This document shows, piece by piece, positions 31,969 through 41,233 of a stretch of 64,000 bases of DNA. The position numbers and the translations under genes were made by a program. Positions within the stretch are counted from its first letter, which is position 1. Each line of letters begins with the position of its first letter. Under the pieces are notes generated by a model that saw only the letters and a list, made by a program, of their open reading frames with translations, did not search any database and was not told the origin of the DNA. The DNA is from Pseudoduganella dura (GTDB lineage Bacteria; Pseudomonadota; Gammaproteobacteria; Burkholderiales; Burkholderiaceae_D), in the NCBI RefSeq assembly GCF_009727155.1, contig NZ_WNWM01000002.1, positions 3,286,001 to 3,350,000 on the forward strand. The letters are read 5' to 3'.

Positions 31969-33914
31969 GCGCGACCGTCCAGATTATGGATCTCTACCGG
32001 TGCCGGAGCGGCAGCATCGTGCAGCCCGAACATCCGCTGGTAGAAATACAGCTCCGCTTCCAGCGTGCGCACGATGGTTTCCGCCTTGCGGAAGCCGTGG
32101 CCTTCGCCTTCCAGTTCCACGTAGGCGACCGGCACGCCGCGTTGCCGGAGGGCCTTTACCATCGATTCGGACTGCTGCGGCGGCACCACCTTGTCGTCCA
32201 GGCCCTGGAAGAAGATCATCGGGCACGCCAGCCTGTCGGCGTGATGGCTGGGCGAGCGTTCCAGGTACACCTGCCGCGCCAGTGGCTGCGGGGCGATCAG
32301 GTATTCGTTGTAATGCGACTCGAACTTGTGCGAATCGTCGTCTAGGCCCTGCAGGTCGGCCACGCCGTAATAGCTGGCGCCCAGCCTGAACACGTCGTGG
32401 AATGCCAGCGCGCACAGCGTGGTATAGCCGCCGGCGCTGCTGCCGCGGATGATCAGCCGGTCGCCGTCGGCCCGGCCCGCGTCGACGAGCCAGCGCGCGC
32501 CGGCCACGCAATCCTCGACGTCGACCACGCCCCACTGGCCCTTCAGCGCATCGCGGTAGGTGCGGCCGAAACCGGTGCTGCCGCCGTAGTTCACGTCCAG
32601 CACGCCGAAACCGCGGCTGGTCCAGAACTGCGTCGCCAGTTTCAGCGTACTGGCGGCCATGCCGGTCGGGCCGCCGTGCCCGATCACGATCACCGGCGGT
32701 TTTTCTCCGGCCGGCGCCCGCATGTCCCTGTTATGCGGCGGGTAGAAGAACGCATGCGCGGTGCGGCCGCCCGCACCCGGATAGCTGATGCTCTCCGGAA
32801 CGGACAGGTAGCCCACGTCCGGCAGCGTGTCGATCGAGCGGGCCAGCACCTGCAGTTCGCCGTTGGAGAGATCGATGCGCGCGATCTCGGCCGGGATCGT
32901 CGGGCTGCCGCCCAGCAGCGCGATGAAGCCGGCGCCGGTGCGCAGTTCGCGGATTTCCTGGTATGGATTGGCGATCGGCTGCAGCTTCGCGCTGCCGATC
33001 ACGAGGCGGCCAAGCCTGCTCACGCCCTGCTCGATCCAGGTGCAGGCAATTTCGCCGGCGGAAATGAAGCCATACATCGAATTTCCGAACGTCCAATGCG
33101 GGCCGGCGAACTCCGCCTCCAACGGACAGATCGCCTCGATGGCGCCATCCAGGCGGTACAGGTTCCACCAGCCGGTGCGGTCGGAAACGAAGTACAGCCG
33201 CCCGTCCGGCGACCATTCCGGCTGGCAGACCGATTCTTCCGGCCCGCCCGCCACCAGGACCGGCGCGGCCAGGGTGCCGTCCGCCGCGATGTCGGCCAGC
33301 CACAGTTCGGTGCCTTGCCACGGCATGCGCGGGTGGTCCCATGTCAGCCAGGCCAGCCTGCGGCCGTCCGGCGACAGCCGCGGCGACGAATAGAAATCGT
33401 GGCCGTGCGCCAGCACTGTTTCGCTGCCGTCGAAGCCCACCGCGCACAGCGTGTTCTCCGGCTGCGCATGCGAGGCCGGATCGTCGGGATGCTGCTCGCG
33501 CACGGCGACCAGCCGGCCGCGTGCGCGGTCGACGATGAAATCGGCGAAGCGCTGCCGGCCTTCGGCCGTGAACGGCACCGCTTGCGCATCGCCATCCTTG
33601 CGATACAGCCGGTTGTCGGCCGCATGGGAGAAAAACACCGTGTCGCCGTCCGCCACGTACGCGCCACCGCCGTATTCGTGCACGCGCGAGCGCACATTGA
33701 GGGGCAGGGGCGTCAACTCATCGGTGCGTTGGCCGACGAGCCGCAGCAGCGTGCTGCGACCCGCTTCGCTGGCGCGGCCGGCCAGCCACAGGATGTCAAG
33801 GCCCTGGACTGCCAGCGACGACAGCGGGGTGGCGCCTGCGGCGACCATGGCGGCACCGATCGGCGATGGCCAGGTACCGGAGGGAGCGGTTTGCAAGGGT
33901 GTCGGGTTGGTCAT
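31965..33914 (-). CDS. S9 prolyl-oligopeptidase family serine peptidase
   Basis: This 649-residue S9-type peptidase has an N-terminal beta-propeller and a C-terminal alpha/beta-hydrolase. The nucleophile is Ser493 in IRGSSAGGYTT, the acid lies in FQGLDDKVVPPQQS and the histidine in EGEGHGFRK. No signal peptide is visible, so it is probably cytosolic. ATG 33914 was chosen as start; an in-frame ATG at 33986 would overlap hemE. It is divergent from hemE (70-base gap) and overlaps the SNF2 gene, an unusual cotranscribed pair. Substrate unknown. Confidence 0.9.
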   Translation of the reverse strand: MTNPTPLQTAPSGTWPSPIGAAMVAAGATPLSSLAVQGLDILWLAGRASEAGRSTLLRLVGQRTDELTPLPLNVRSRVHEYGGGAYVADGDTVFFSHAADNRLYRKDGDAQAVPFTAEGRQRFADFIVDRARGRLVAVREQHPDDPASHAQPENTLCAVGFDGSETVLAHGHDFYSSPRLSPDGRRLAWLTWDHPRMPWQGTELWLADIAADGTLAAPVLVAGGPEESVCQPEWSPDGRLYFVSDRTGWWNLYRLDGAIEAICPLEAEFAGPHWTFGNSMYGFISAGEIACTWIEQGVSRLGRLVIGSAKLQPIANPYQEIRELRTGAGFIALLGGSPTIPAEIARIDLSNGELQVLARSIDTLPDVGYLSVPESISYPGAGGRTAHAFFYPPHNRDMRAPAGEKPPVIVIGHGGPTGMAASTLKLATQFWTSRGFGVLDVNYGGSTGFGRTYRDALKGQWGVVDVEDCVAGARWLVDAGRADGDRLIIRGSSAGGYTTLCALAFHDVFRLGASYYGVADLQGLDDDSHKFESHYNEYLIAPQPLARQVYLERSPSHHADRLACPMIFFQGLDDKVVPPQQSESMVKALRQRGVPVAYVELEGEGHGFRKAETIVRTLEAELYFYQRMFGLHDAAAPAPVEIHNLDGRA

Positions 33915-33984
33915 TTCCAGGGCAGGTGAAAAGAACGGGGGGATGCGATAATACCCTCTTTCGTCCCGCTTTTCATTGCCATCC

Positions 33985-35064
33985 ATGCCACAATTCGCCC
34001 CGCTTCAGAACGACACCTTCCTGCGTGCGCTGCTGCGCCAGCCGACCGATTACACCCCCGTGTGGCTGATGCGCCAGGCGGGACGCTACCTGCCGGAATA
34101 CAAGGCCACGCGTGAAAAGGCCGGCTCGTTCATGGGGCTGGCCACGAACCCGGACCTGGCCACCGAAGTCACGCTGCAGCCGATCGACCGCTATCCGCTG
34201 GATGCCGCCATCCTGTTTTCCGACATCCTGACGGTGCCGGACGCGATGGGCCTGGGCCTGTATTTCGTCGAAGGCGAAGGGCCGAAATTCGAACGCCCGC
34301 TGCGCACCGAGGCCGATGTGCAGGCGCTGCGCCTGCCCGAACCGGGCTCGCTCGACTATGTGTTCAAGGCCGTCACGCAGATCCGCACCACGCTGAACGG
34401 CCGGGTGCCGCTGATCGGTTTTTCCGGCAGCCCGTGGACGCTGGCGTGCTACATGGTGGAAGGACAGGGCTCGCGCGAGTTTCACACCATCAAGAAAATG
34501 CTGTACAGCCGGCCGGACCTGATGCACCACATCCTGGACCTCAACGCCCGCGCCGTGGCCGAATACCTGAACGCGCAGATCGACGCCGGCGCGCAGGCCG
34601 TGATGATCTTCGATTCGTGGGGCGGCGCGCTGGCCGACGGCGCTTACCAGCAGTTTTCGCTGCGCTACATGCAGCGCGTGGTGGCCCAGCTCAAGCGCGA
34701 GCATGACGGCGTGCGCATTCCCGCGATCGTGTTCACCAAGGGTGGCGCGCACTGGGCCGAAGAAATCGCCGCGATCGGTGCCGATGCCATCGGGCTGGAC
34801 TGGACAGCCGACATCGGCAAGGTGCGCGCGGCGGTCGGCGACAAGGTCGCGCTGCAGGGCAACCTCGATCCCGCCATCCTGTTCGCCGGGCCGGAGCAGA
34901 TCCGCGCCGAAGTGCGCCGCGTGCTGGACAACTACGGCCCGCATGACACCGGTCACGTTTTCAACCTGGGCCACGGCATCTCCCAGTTCACCCCGCCAGC
35001 ATCCGTCGCGGTGATGGTGGAAACGGTTCATTCCCATAGCCGCAAGCTGCGGACCGGCGGATAA
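33985..35064 (+). CDS. hemE: uroporphyrinogen decarboxylase
   Basis: HemE decarboxylates uroporphyrinogen III to coproporphyrinogen III in cytosolic heme synthesis. The 359-residue protein shows the N-terminal substrate loop [15 protein letters not shown], the conserved Asp in [12 protein letters not shown] and the C-terminal [16 protein letters not shown] 33985 fits the family N-terminus. It is followed by a 602-base gap before priA, exceptionally long for this dense region. The hemE-priA order is known in several betaproteobacteria near the origin region. Confidence 0.97.
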   Translation: MPQFAPLQNDTFLRALLRQPTDYTPVWLMRQAGRYLPEYKATREKAGSFMGLATNPDLATEVTLQPIDRYPLDAAILFSDILTVPDAMGLGLYFVEGEGPKFERPLRTEADVQALRLPEPGSLDYVFKAVTQIRTTLNGRVPLIGFSGSPWTLACYMVEGQGSREFHTIKKMLYSRPDLMHHILDLNARAVAEYLNAQIDAGAQAVMIFDSWGGALADGAYQQFSLRYMQRVVAQLKREHDGVRIPAIVFTKGGAHWAEEIAAIGADAIGLDWTADIGKVRAAVGDKVALQGNLDPAILFAGPEQIRAEVRRVLDNYGPHDTGHVFNLGHGISQFTPPASVAVMVETVHSHSRKLRTGG

Positions 35065-35666
35065 CGGTCCAGGCAAACCCGACTTATGCACAATTTTTCT
35101 GGTTGCCAAAATAAAAGGCAACCAGGAAAGTGTTATCACGGGAATATTTGCAAGTACCTGATTTGCTTATGAAAATTTCGATTCATCGCGGTGCGCACTT
35201 TGTAATAAGTAAACGTTATCCCCGTGCCAGATAAATGTTGTGGAGTCATTCTCCACAAAGTTATCCACAAAAATTGTGGAAAAATGGCAAAAGTGCTTAG
35301 TAAACCGCGACTTACCCAAATTCTGCTGCGCTGCACGAATTTTAGGCAGGCAATAGTGCTCGCTATGGACGAGCCTGCTTGGTAAAATAGCCGGTTTCCC
35401 TCGCCGATTCCGCGCGATCTCCGAGTGATCAGGGGCGTGAGCAAAGCCGACTTATGCACAGCAAGAATAAAAAATCGCATATTCGTCCCTCTCCCGAGAG
35501 CTATTTTTAAGTCATTGATTTTAAAGATAAAAAATTGTGAAATTTGGTGTTTCCATGCCTCATCTTTGGCTTGGAAATGCGGGTTTCCAGGGATTACGGG
35601 TTTAATGTCCACAAAGTTATCCCCAGAATTTGTGGATAGTTCACAGGTAATCTGGGGTCTCATCTG
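35065..35666. promoter_or_regulatory. candidate DnaA-binding / origin-like region between hemE and priA
   Basis: No gene is visible in these 602 bases, which are much more AT-rich than the surroundings. Exact TTWTNCACA matches: TTATGCACA at 35084-35092 and 35452-35460, TTATCCACA at 35261-35269, and TTTTCCACA on the minus strand at 35275-35283. One-mismatch copies: TTATCCCCA at 35617-35625 and CTATCCACA (minus) at 35631-35639. An AT-rich stretch (about 35462-35545) carries TAAGTCATTGATT at 35508-35520, an exact IHF consensus in reverse orientation. Inverted repeats TTGTGGAG / CTCCACAA (35238-35258) and CTGGTTGCC / GGCAACCAG (35099-35125) are also present. The region also has to contain the priA promoter (TAAAAT at 35383 is one option). 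Confidence 0.6.
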
Positions 35667-37700
35667 ATGTCTCACTGCATACTTCGCATCGCCCTGGATA
35701 CGCCGCTGCACGCCGTGTTCGATTATCGCTGGCCGTGCGACGTGGCGGACCGGCCGGAGGTGGGCCAGCTTGCCCTCGTGCCGTTCGGCAGGCGTGAAGT
35801 CGTCGGCATCATCGTGGCCATTGCCGACGAGACGGATGTGCCCGAGGAAAAGCTCAAGGAGGCGCTGGCGGTGCGCTCGCAGCTGGCGCCGGTGGCGCTG
35901 CAATGGCTGGCACTGGCGGGCTTCGCGGCCGAGTACTACCAGCGGCCGCTGGGCGAGGTGGCGCTGCCGGGCCTGCCGAAGAACCTGCGCCTGTCCACCA
36001 CCGTGGCGCTGGACCGCGCGATCAGGAAACTGGCGAAGATTGCCGACGGGCACGATCCCGCGCCGGTCGGCATGCCGGTGCTCAATCCGGAACAGCAGCA
36101 CGCGGCCGATGCGATCGGCGGCGCGCAGGGTTTCGCGCCGATGCTGCTGTACGGCGTGACGGGCAGCGGCAAGACCGAGGTGTACCTGCAGGCCTGCGCC
36201 CAGGTACTGGCGCGCGAACCGGACGGGCAGATCCTCGTGCTGGTGCCCGAGATCAACCTGACGCCGCAGCTGGAATCGAATATCCGCGCGCGCTTCCCCG
36301 GCGTGATGATGGCCACCCTGCACAGCAGCCTTGCCGAGGGCGAGCGCATGCTGCACTGGCTGGCCGCGCACCAGGGCCAGGCCCGCATCGTGCTCGGCAC
36401 GCGCCTGGCCATCCTCGCCTCGCTGCCGCACCTGAAGCTGATCGTGATCGACGAGGAACACGATCCCTCCTACAAGCAGCAGGAAGGGTTGCGCTACTCG
36501 GCACGCGACCTGGCCGTATGGCGCGCCTGGCAGCTGAAGATTCCCGTGGTGCTGGGATCGGCCACGCCATCGCTGGAAAGCTGGCACCATGCGCAATCGA
36601 AGCGCTACCGCAAGCTCGAGCTGCGCGAGCGTGCCGTCAAGCAGGCCACGCTGCCGGCCGTGAAGCTCATCAACATGGAGCACGACAAGCCGAAGGATGG
36701 CCTGACCGCGCCGCTGGTGGCGGCATTGAGGCTGCGGCTCGAGCGCGGCGAACAGTCGCTGCTGTTCCTGAACCGGCGCGGCTACTCGCCGGTGATCTGC
36801 TGCGATTCCTGCGGCTGGGTCAGCGACTGCCAGCGCTGCACGGCATTCATGGTGCTGCACAAGGGCGAGTTCAAGCTGCGTTGCCACCATTGCAGCCTGG
36901 AGATGCGCATACCGCGCCATTGCCCCACCTGCGGCAACGTCGACCTGCAGCCGCTGGGCCGCGGCACGCAGCGCATCGAGGAAGGCCTGCAGGCAATGTT
37001 CCCGGCGGCGCGCATCCTGCGCATCGATGCCGATTCGACGCGCCGCAAGGGCAGTGCGCAGGAAGCCTTCGATACGGTGCACCGCGGCGAGGTCGATATC
37101 CTGATCGGCACGCAGATGGTCGCCAAGGGCCACGATTTCAAGAAACTCACGCTGGTCGGCATCCTGAACCCGGATACGGCGCTGTTCTCGCAGGACTACC
37201 GGGCCAGCGAGCGCCTGTTCGCGCAGCTGATGCAGGTGGCGGGGCGCGCCGGCCGCACCGCGCAGACCGAGGGCGGCAGCCCCAGCGAAGTGCTGGTGCA
37301 GACGCGCTACCCGGAACATCCGCTGTATGGCGCGGTGGTCAGGCACGACTACGACCGCTTCGCCGGCGCGCTGCTGGCCGAACGCGCGCAGGCCGGCCTG
37401 CCGCCCTACCTGTACCAGGCAATGCTGCGGGCCGAGGCGCCGGAACTGGCGAAAGCGATCGATTTCCTGCAGGCCGCGCGCGACTGCGTGCAGGCCGAGG
37501 ACATCGCGGAAGGCATCACGATCAACGACCCGATCCCGATGAGCATGACGCGCGTGCACAACGTCGACCGTGCGCAATTGCTGGTGGAAGCGGCATCGCG
37601 GCCCGCGCTGCAGGCATTCCTGAAGGAGTGGATGGCGCGGCTGCGGGACATGAAAGCGCGCGTGAAATGGTCGCTGGAAGTGGACCCGGTCGATATCTGA
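35667..37700 (+). CDS. priA: primosomal protein N' (replication restart helicase PriA)
   Basis: PriA recognises stalled forks and reloads the replicative helicase. The 677-residue protein has an N-terminal DNA-binding region (1-110), Walker A GVTGSGKT (163-170), DEEH (262-265) and motif III GSATPS. The zinc-binding insert has cysteines at 379, 382, 388, 391, 406, 409, 419 and 422. Helicase motifs V/VI are GTQMVAKGHDF and QLMQVAGRAGR. The start at 35667 has no strong ribosome site. The neighbouring DnaA-box-rich gap suggests a location near a replication control site. Confidence 0.96.
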   Translation: MSHCILRIALDTPLHAVFDYRWPCDVADRPEVGQLALVPFGRREVVGIIVAIADETDVPEEKLKEALAVRSQLAPVALQWLALAGFAAEYYQRPLGEVALPGLPKNLRLSTTVALDRAIRKLAKIADGHDPAPVGMPVLNPEQQHAADAIGGAQGFAPMLLYGVTGSGKTEVYLQACAQVLAREPDGQILVLVPEINLTPQLESNIRARFPGVMMATLHSSLAEGERMLHWLAAHQGQARIVLGTRLAILASLPHLKLIVIDEEHDPSYKQQEGLRYSARDLAVWRAWQLKIPVVLGSATPSLESWHHAQSKRYRKLELRERAVKQATLPAVKLINMEHDKPKDGLTAPLVAALRLRLERGEQSLLFLNRRGYSPVICCDSCGWVSDCQRCTAFMVLHKGEFKLRCHHCSLEMRIPRHCPTCGNVDLQPLGRGTQRIEEGLQAMFPAARILRIDADSTRRKGSAQEAFDTVHRGEVDILIGTQMVAKGHDFKKLTLVGILNPDTALFSQDYRASERLFAQLMQVAGRAGRTAQTEGGSPSEVLVQTRYPEHPLYGAVVRHDYDRFAGALLAERAQAGLPPYLYQAMLRAEAPELAKAIDFLQAARDCVQAEDIAEGITINDPIPMSMTRVHNVDRAQLLVEAASRPALQAFLKEWMARLRDMKARVKWSLEVDPVDI

Positions 37701-37770
37701 TCATTCGCCCGCCCTGCCGCGTCCTGCGGCGCCCTGGTGTACGATGCCGACAGAATTCCTGGAGGAACCA

Positions 37771-39216
37771 ATGAAGCATATTCGTTGCGACGTAGCGATC
37801 ATCGGGGCCGGTACCGCCGGCCTGTCGGCCTACCGCGCGGCGCGCGCGGCCGGCAAGCACGCGGTACTGATCGAAGGCGGGCCCTACGGCACCACATGCG
37901 CCCGCGTGGGCTGCATGCCCAGCAAGCTGCTCATTTCCGCGGCCGAGGCCGCGCACGCGCTGCACACCGCGCCGGCCTTCGGCGTGCACCCCGGCGCCGC
38001 GCGGATCGACGGGCCGGCGGTGATGGACCGGGTGCGCCGCGAGCGCGACCGGTTTGCCGGCTTCGTCGTCGAGAATGTGGAGGGGTTGCCGGCCGCCGAC
38101 AAGCTCCGCGGTTATGCCCGCTTCGCGGCGCCCGGTCGCCTGGTGGTGGACGAGCACACCGAGGTGCAGGCCGAGCGCATCGTCATCGCCACCGGTTCCG
38201 TGCCGGTCGTGCCCGAGGAATGGGCGCGGGCGGGGCCGCGCGTGATCCACAGCGACGCCGTGTTCGAATGGACCGACCTGCCGAAGTCGGTGGCCGTCAT
38301 CGGTACCGGCGTGATCGGCCTGGAGCTGGGGCAGGCGCTGCACCGGCTCGGCGTGCGCGTGGCGCTGTATGCGCGCGGCAACAGCATCGCGCAGCTGAGC
38401 GATCCGGCCGTGCTGGCCGATGCGGCCGCCGTGCTGCAGGAAGAACTCGACGTGCGCTTCCAGACCCAGGTGGTATCCGTGCAGCCGGATGGCGAACAAC
38501 TGGCGTTGACCACGCGCAATGCCGCCGGCGACGAGCGCCAGGAACATTACGAGCACGTGCTGGTGGCGATCGGCCGCGCGCCGAACGTGCAGGCGCTGCG
38601 GCTGGACCTGGCCGGTATCGAGCGCGATCGCCGCGGCATACCGCTGTACGACCGCACCACGATGCAATGCGGTACCAGTCCGATCTTCATCGCCGGCGAC
38701 GCCAACGACGAATTGCCATTGCTGCCGGAAGCGGCCGACCAGGGCAGGATCGCCGGCCACAATGCCGCATGGTATCCGGACGTGCAGCCCGGCCTGCGCC
38801 GCACGCCGCTGGCGATCGCCTTTACCGAGCCGCAGATCGCCACCGCCGGCGCCGGCTGGCGCACGCTGTGCCAGAGCCATCACGGGGGCTTCGCGGTGGG
38901 TACCGTATCGTTCGCGAACCAGGGCCGCAGCCGGGTCATGCTGCAGAACAAGGGCACATTGCGCGTGTACGGCGAATACGGCAGCGGCCGTTTCCTGGGC
39001 GCCGAAATGGCCGGGCCGCGCGCCGAGCATATCGGCCACCTGCTGGCCTGGGCCGTGCAGGCGGGACTCACTGTCGCCGCGATGCTCGACATGCCGTTCT
39101 ATCATCCGGTGGTGGAGGAGGGCGTGCGCACCGCGTTGCGCGACCTGGCCGAGGCATTGAAGCATCCACCACCGGAGCCGCGCCAGCCGTGTCCCGACTG
39201 CACGCCGGGAACGTAA
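37771..39216 (+). CDS. dihydrolipoamide dehydrogenase-like flavoprotein disulfide reductase
   Basis: This 481-residue class-I pyridine-nucleotide disulfide oxidoreductase has an FAD motif GAGTAGLSAYRAA (12-24), the redox-active pair Cys43/Cys48 in TTCARVGCMPSK, an NAD fold GTGVIGLELGQAL and the FAD motif IFIAGDAND. The active-site base is probably the His in FYHPVVEEGVRT. It is not beside 2-oxoacid dehydrogenase genes. An extra C-terminal CPDC (Cys474/Cys477) is unusual for LPD. ATG 37771 follows GGAGGAACC; an ATG at 37744 has no ribosome site. It could be a dedicated disulfide reductase rather than a true E3 component. Confidence 0.85.
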   Translation: MKHIRCDVAIIGAGTAGLSAYRAARAAGKHAVLIEGGPYGTTCARVGCMPSKLLISAAEAAHALHTAPAFGVHPGAARIDGPAVMDRVRRERDRFAGFVVENVEGLPAADKLRGYARFAAPGRLVVDEHTEVQAERIVIATGSVPVVPEEWARAGPRVIHSDAVFEWTDLPKSVAVIGTGVIGLELGQALHRLGVRVALYARGNSIAQLSDPAVLADAAAVLQEELDVRFQTQVVSVQPDGEQLALTTRNAAGDERQEHYEHVLVAIGRAPNVQALRLDLAGIERDRRGIPLYDRTTMQCGTSPIFIAGDANDELPLLPEAADQGRIAGHNAAWYPDVQPGLRRTPLAIAFTEPQIATAGAGWRTLCQSHHGGFAVGTVSFANQGRSRVMLQNKGTLRVYGEYGSGRFLGAEMAGPRAEHIGHLLAWAVQAGLTVAAMLDMPFYHPVVEEGVRTALRDLAEALKHPPPEPRQPCPDCTPGT

Positions 39217-39366
39217 GCGGAGATGTACTAAACGACAACCTGGCTTGATTTCCCCCAAAAACACTGCGGACGCATTTCCTTCTTGCTATAGACTGTTGAT
39301 ATAAAGCAAAAGCACGAAGGTGGATCTCTATAGATTCATACCTGCAGGCAATAAATTGGGGGCATC

Positions 39367-40476
39367 ATGACGAAACGGCGATTGACCAGGAGCGACGTCC
39401 GCGTTGGCGAAACGCTCGCGTGGGACGTGTTTGGCGAAAACGGCGCGCTGCTCGTGCGCAGGGGATTCCTGCCGTCTTCCGACGTGCAGGTCGACAGCCT
39501 CGCGGAGCGCGGCTTCATCGACGACCAGATGCCGGCGGCGGGAATGTCCGCCGCCGAGCCGCCGTCGGTACTGCGCCTGCTGAACCACGCGGTGGCCGAG
39601 CTGGGTCCGCTGCTGCACCGTATCGCAGCCGGGGGCGGCAGCGTGCAGGCCGAGCTGGAACAGGTGGCGCTGCTGGTCGCGCAAGCCGTGGCGATCGACC
39701 CGGAAATCGCCGCCGCCTGCATCCTCCACAACCAGCGTGTTGCCGCCTACGCGGTGCGGCACTGCATCGACACCGCCGTGGTGGCGCAGATCCTCGCCCG
39801 CGCGGTCAAGCGGCCGGAAGCGGAAACGTTGTCGATGACGCTGGCGGCGCTGACGATGAACGTCGCCATGCTGCGCCTGCAGGATGCGCATCCCGGTTTG
39901 TCCGGCGAGGAAATGGCGCTGGTCCGCGCCCACCCGGAACGCGGCGCGGCGCTGCTGCGCCAGGCCGGCGTCACCGATCCGGTATGGCTCGACTGCGTGC
40001 TGTCCCACCATGAAAACGAAGACGGCAGCGGCTACCCGCGCGCGCTGGTGGGCGATGCGATCGCATTGCCGGCCAAGCTGATCGCGCTGGCCGACCGCTA
40101 CTGCGCCCGCGTGTCGGACCGCCCCTTCCGCAAGCCGATGCTGCCGAACGCGGCGCTGCGCGACATCCTGCTCGATGCGCGGCATGCGCTGGATGCGCAA
40201 CTGGGCGCCGTGCTGATCCGCGAACTGGGGGTGTACCCGGTCGGCACCTTCGTGCGGCTGCTCAATGGCGAAGTGGGCGTGGTATCGCGCAAGGGGCTGA
40301 ACTCGACGACGCCCTACGTGCAATCGTTCATCGGCCCGCGCGGTGCGCCACTCGATGTATTCCTGCTGCGCGACACGCGCAGCGACCTGTCGGCGATCCG
40401 CGATGTGCTGGGCGCCGGCCAGGTCGAGACCCGGATCCGGATGGAACAGGTATGGGGCAGGGCGGCGCTGCCGTGA
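39367..40476 (+). CDS. degenerate HD-GYP domain protein
   Basis: This 369-residue protein has an HD-GYP-like domain (about 70-270), the fold used by c-di-GMP phosphodiesterases. The GYP part is intact (SHHENEDGSGYP at 213-224, HPERGAALL at 189-197, ALADRYCARVSDRPFRKP). The metal-binding HD-x-GK is replaced: the aligned segment reads ALTMNVAML, with Met164-Asn165 in place of His-Asp. A small N-terminal domain (1-55) and a C-terminal beta-rich domain (about 280-369) flank it. It probably lacks phosphodiesterase activity and may bind c-di-GMP or a partner instead; that is inference. Confidence 0.85.
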   Translation: MTKRRLTRSDVRVGETLAWDVFGENGALLVRRGFLPSSDVQVDSLAERGFIDDQMPAAGMSAAEPPSVLRLLNHAVAELGPLLHRIAAGGGSVQAELEQVALLVAQAVAIDPEIAAACILHNQRVAAYAVRHCIDTAVVAQILARAVKRPEAETLSMTLAALTMNVAMLRLQDAHPGLSGEEMALVRAHPERGAALLRQAGVTDPVWLDCVLSHHENEDGSGYPRALVGDAIALPAKLIALADRYCARVSDRPFRKPMLPNAALRDILLDARHALDAQLGAVLIRELGVYPVGTFVRLLNGEVGVVSRKGLNSTTPYVQSFIGPRGAPLDVFLLRDTRSDLSAIRDVLGAGQVETRIRMEQVWGRAALP

Positions 40477-40605
40477 ATCCGGTCGCGTTGTTCACCTGTC
40501 CGGCAAGATCAGCAGCGCGTTGAAGACTGCCCGGCGCTGTCGAAGACCAGCCAGGCCCGTGCCTGGCGTTTTCGGCCGATATGGCAGCCGGTCCTCCATG
40601 CCGCT

Positions 40606-41088
40606 TCAGTTCAGCGTCGCATCCAGGCGGCCCTGCTCGGCCAGCTCGCGCAGCACGCGGATCGTGTCGATATCCGATTCCTTGTAGGCCGAGCGGCGAA
40701 AATCGTCGTACATCGCGTTTTCCGCGTCTTCGCGGGCGTTGTGGGCATCCTCGTACTCGAAGCGCACGAACAGGTGGTCGGTGCCATGCGTTTCGATCGT
40801 CATCGTCAGGCTCGACTTGCTGATCTCGCCCTGCGCGGCCACTTCATAGCGGATGACGTGGGGGTATTCCAGCACCACGGTATCCTCGATCACCAGTTCG
40901 CCGTAGCGCTGCGTGCGCCGGAAACCCTTGTCGGTGCGCGCGCCGATGCGCACTTCGTCCAGGTGCGGCACGAACAGCTTGGGCGATTCGGCACGCAGCA
41001 CGAGGCCGCGCCACAGCTGCTCGTGGGTGAGGGTATCGATCAGCGGGTTCAGCGGATCGTTGATTTCAATCAGATGTTCGAATTTCAT
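40606..41088 (-). CDS. SRPBCC/AtaL-like (DUF1857) protein
   Basis: This 160-residue protein has the helix-grip pattern of the SRPBCC superfamily and matches the DUF1857/AtaL-like group: MKFEHLIEINDPLNPLIDTLTHEQLWRGLVLRAESP at the N-terminus and LFVRFEYED near residue 118. Such folds bind hydrophobic ligands; the ligand is unknown. ATG 41088 was preferred to an upstream start that adds MAFGSRHFLPT. It is divergent from the Rep-like helicase gene. No operon partner. Confidence 0.75.
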   Translation of the reverse strand: MKFEHLIEINDPLNPLIDTLTHEQLWRGLVLRAESPKLFVPHLDEVRIGARTDKGFRRTQRYGELVIEDTVVLEYPHVIRYEVAAQGEISKSSLTMTIETHGTDHLFVRFEYEDAHNAREDAENAMYDDFRRSAYKESDIDTIRVLRELAEQGRLDATLN

Positions 41089-41233
41089 GGTTGGCAAAAA
41101 GTGTCGTGAGCCGAATGCCACTATATTCCTCCCGCACCGGAAATATCAATGGCCGAGGCGGTACAATGGCAGACTGCGTGGCGGGCTCTGCCTGCCGCAC
41201 CCCCCGCTTTCTCCTGCTTTTCTATTCTCCAAC

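Noticed and set aside
27907..32043. Long plus-strand open frame over the SNF2 gene
   Set aside because: Shadow of a clearly coding minus-strand helicase with all motor motifs.
35099..35125. Terminator after hemE
   Set aside because: The 9-bp hairpin CTGGTTGCC / GGCAACCAG has no T run on either strand; it may be part of the DnaA-box region instead.
35136..37577. Antisense frame covering priA and the hemE-priA gap
   Set aside because: No domain; the gap part is regulatory-like and the rest mirrors priA.
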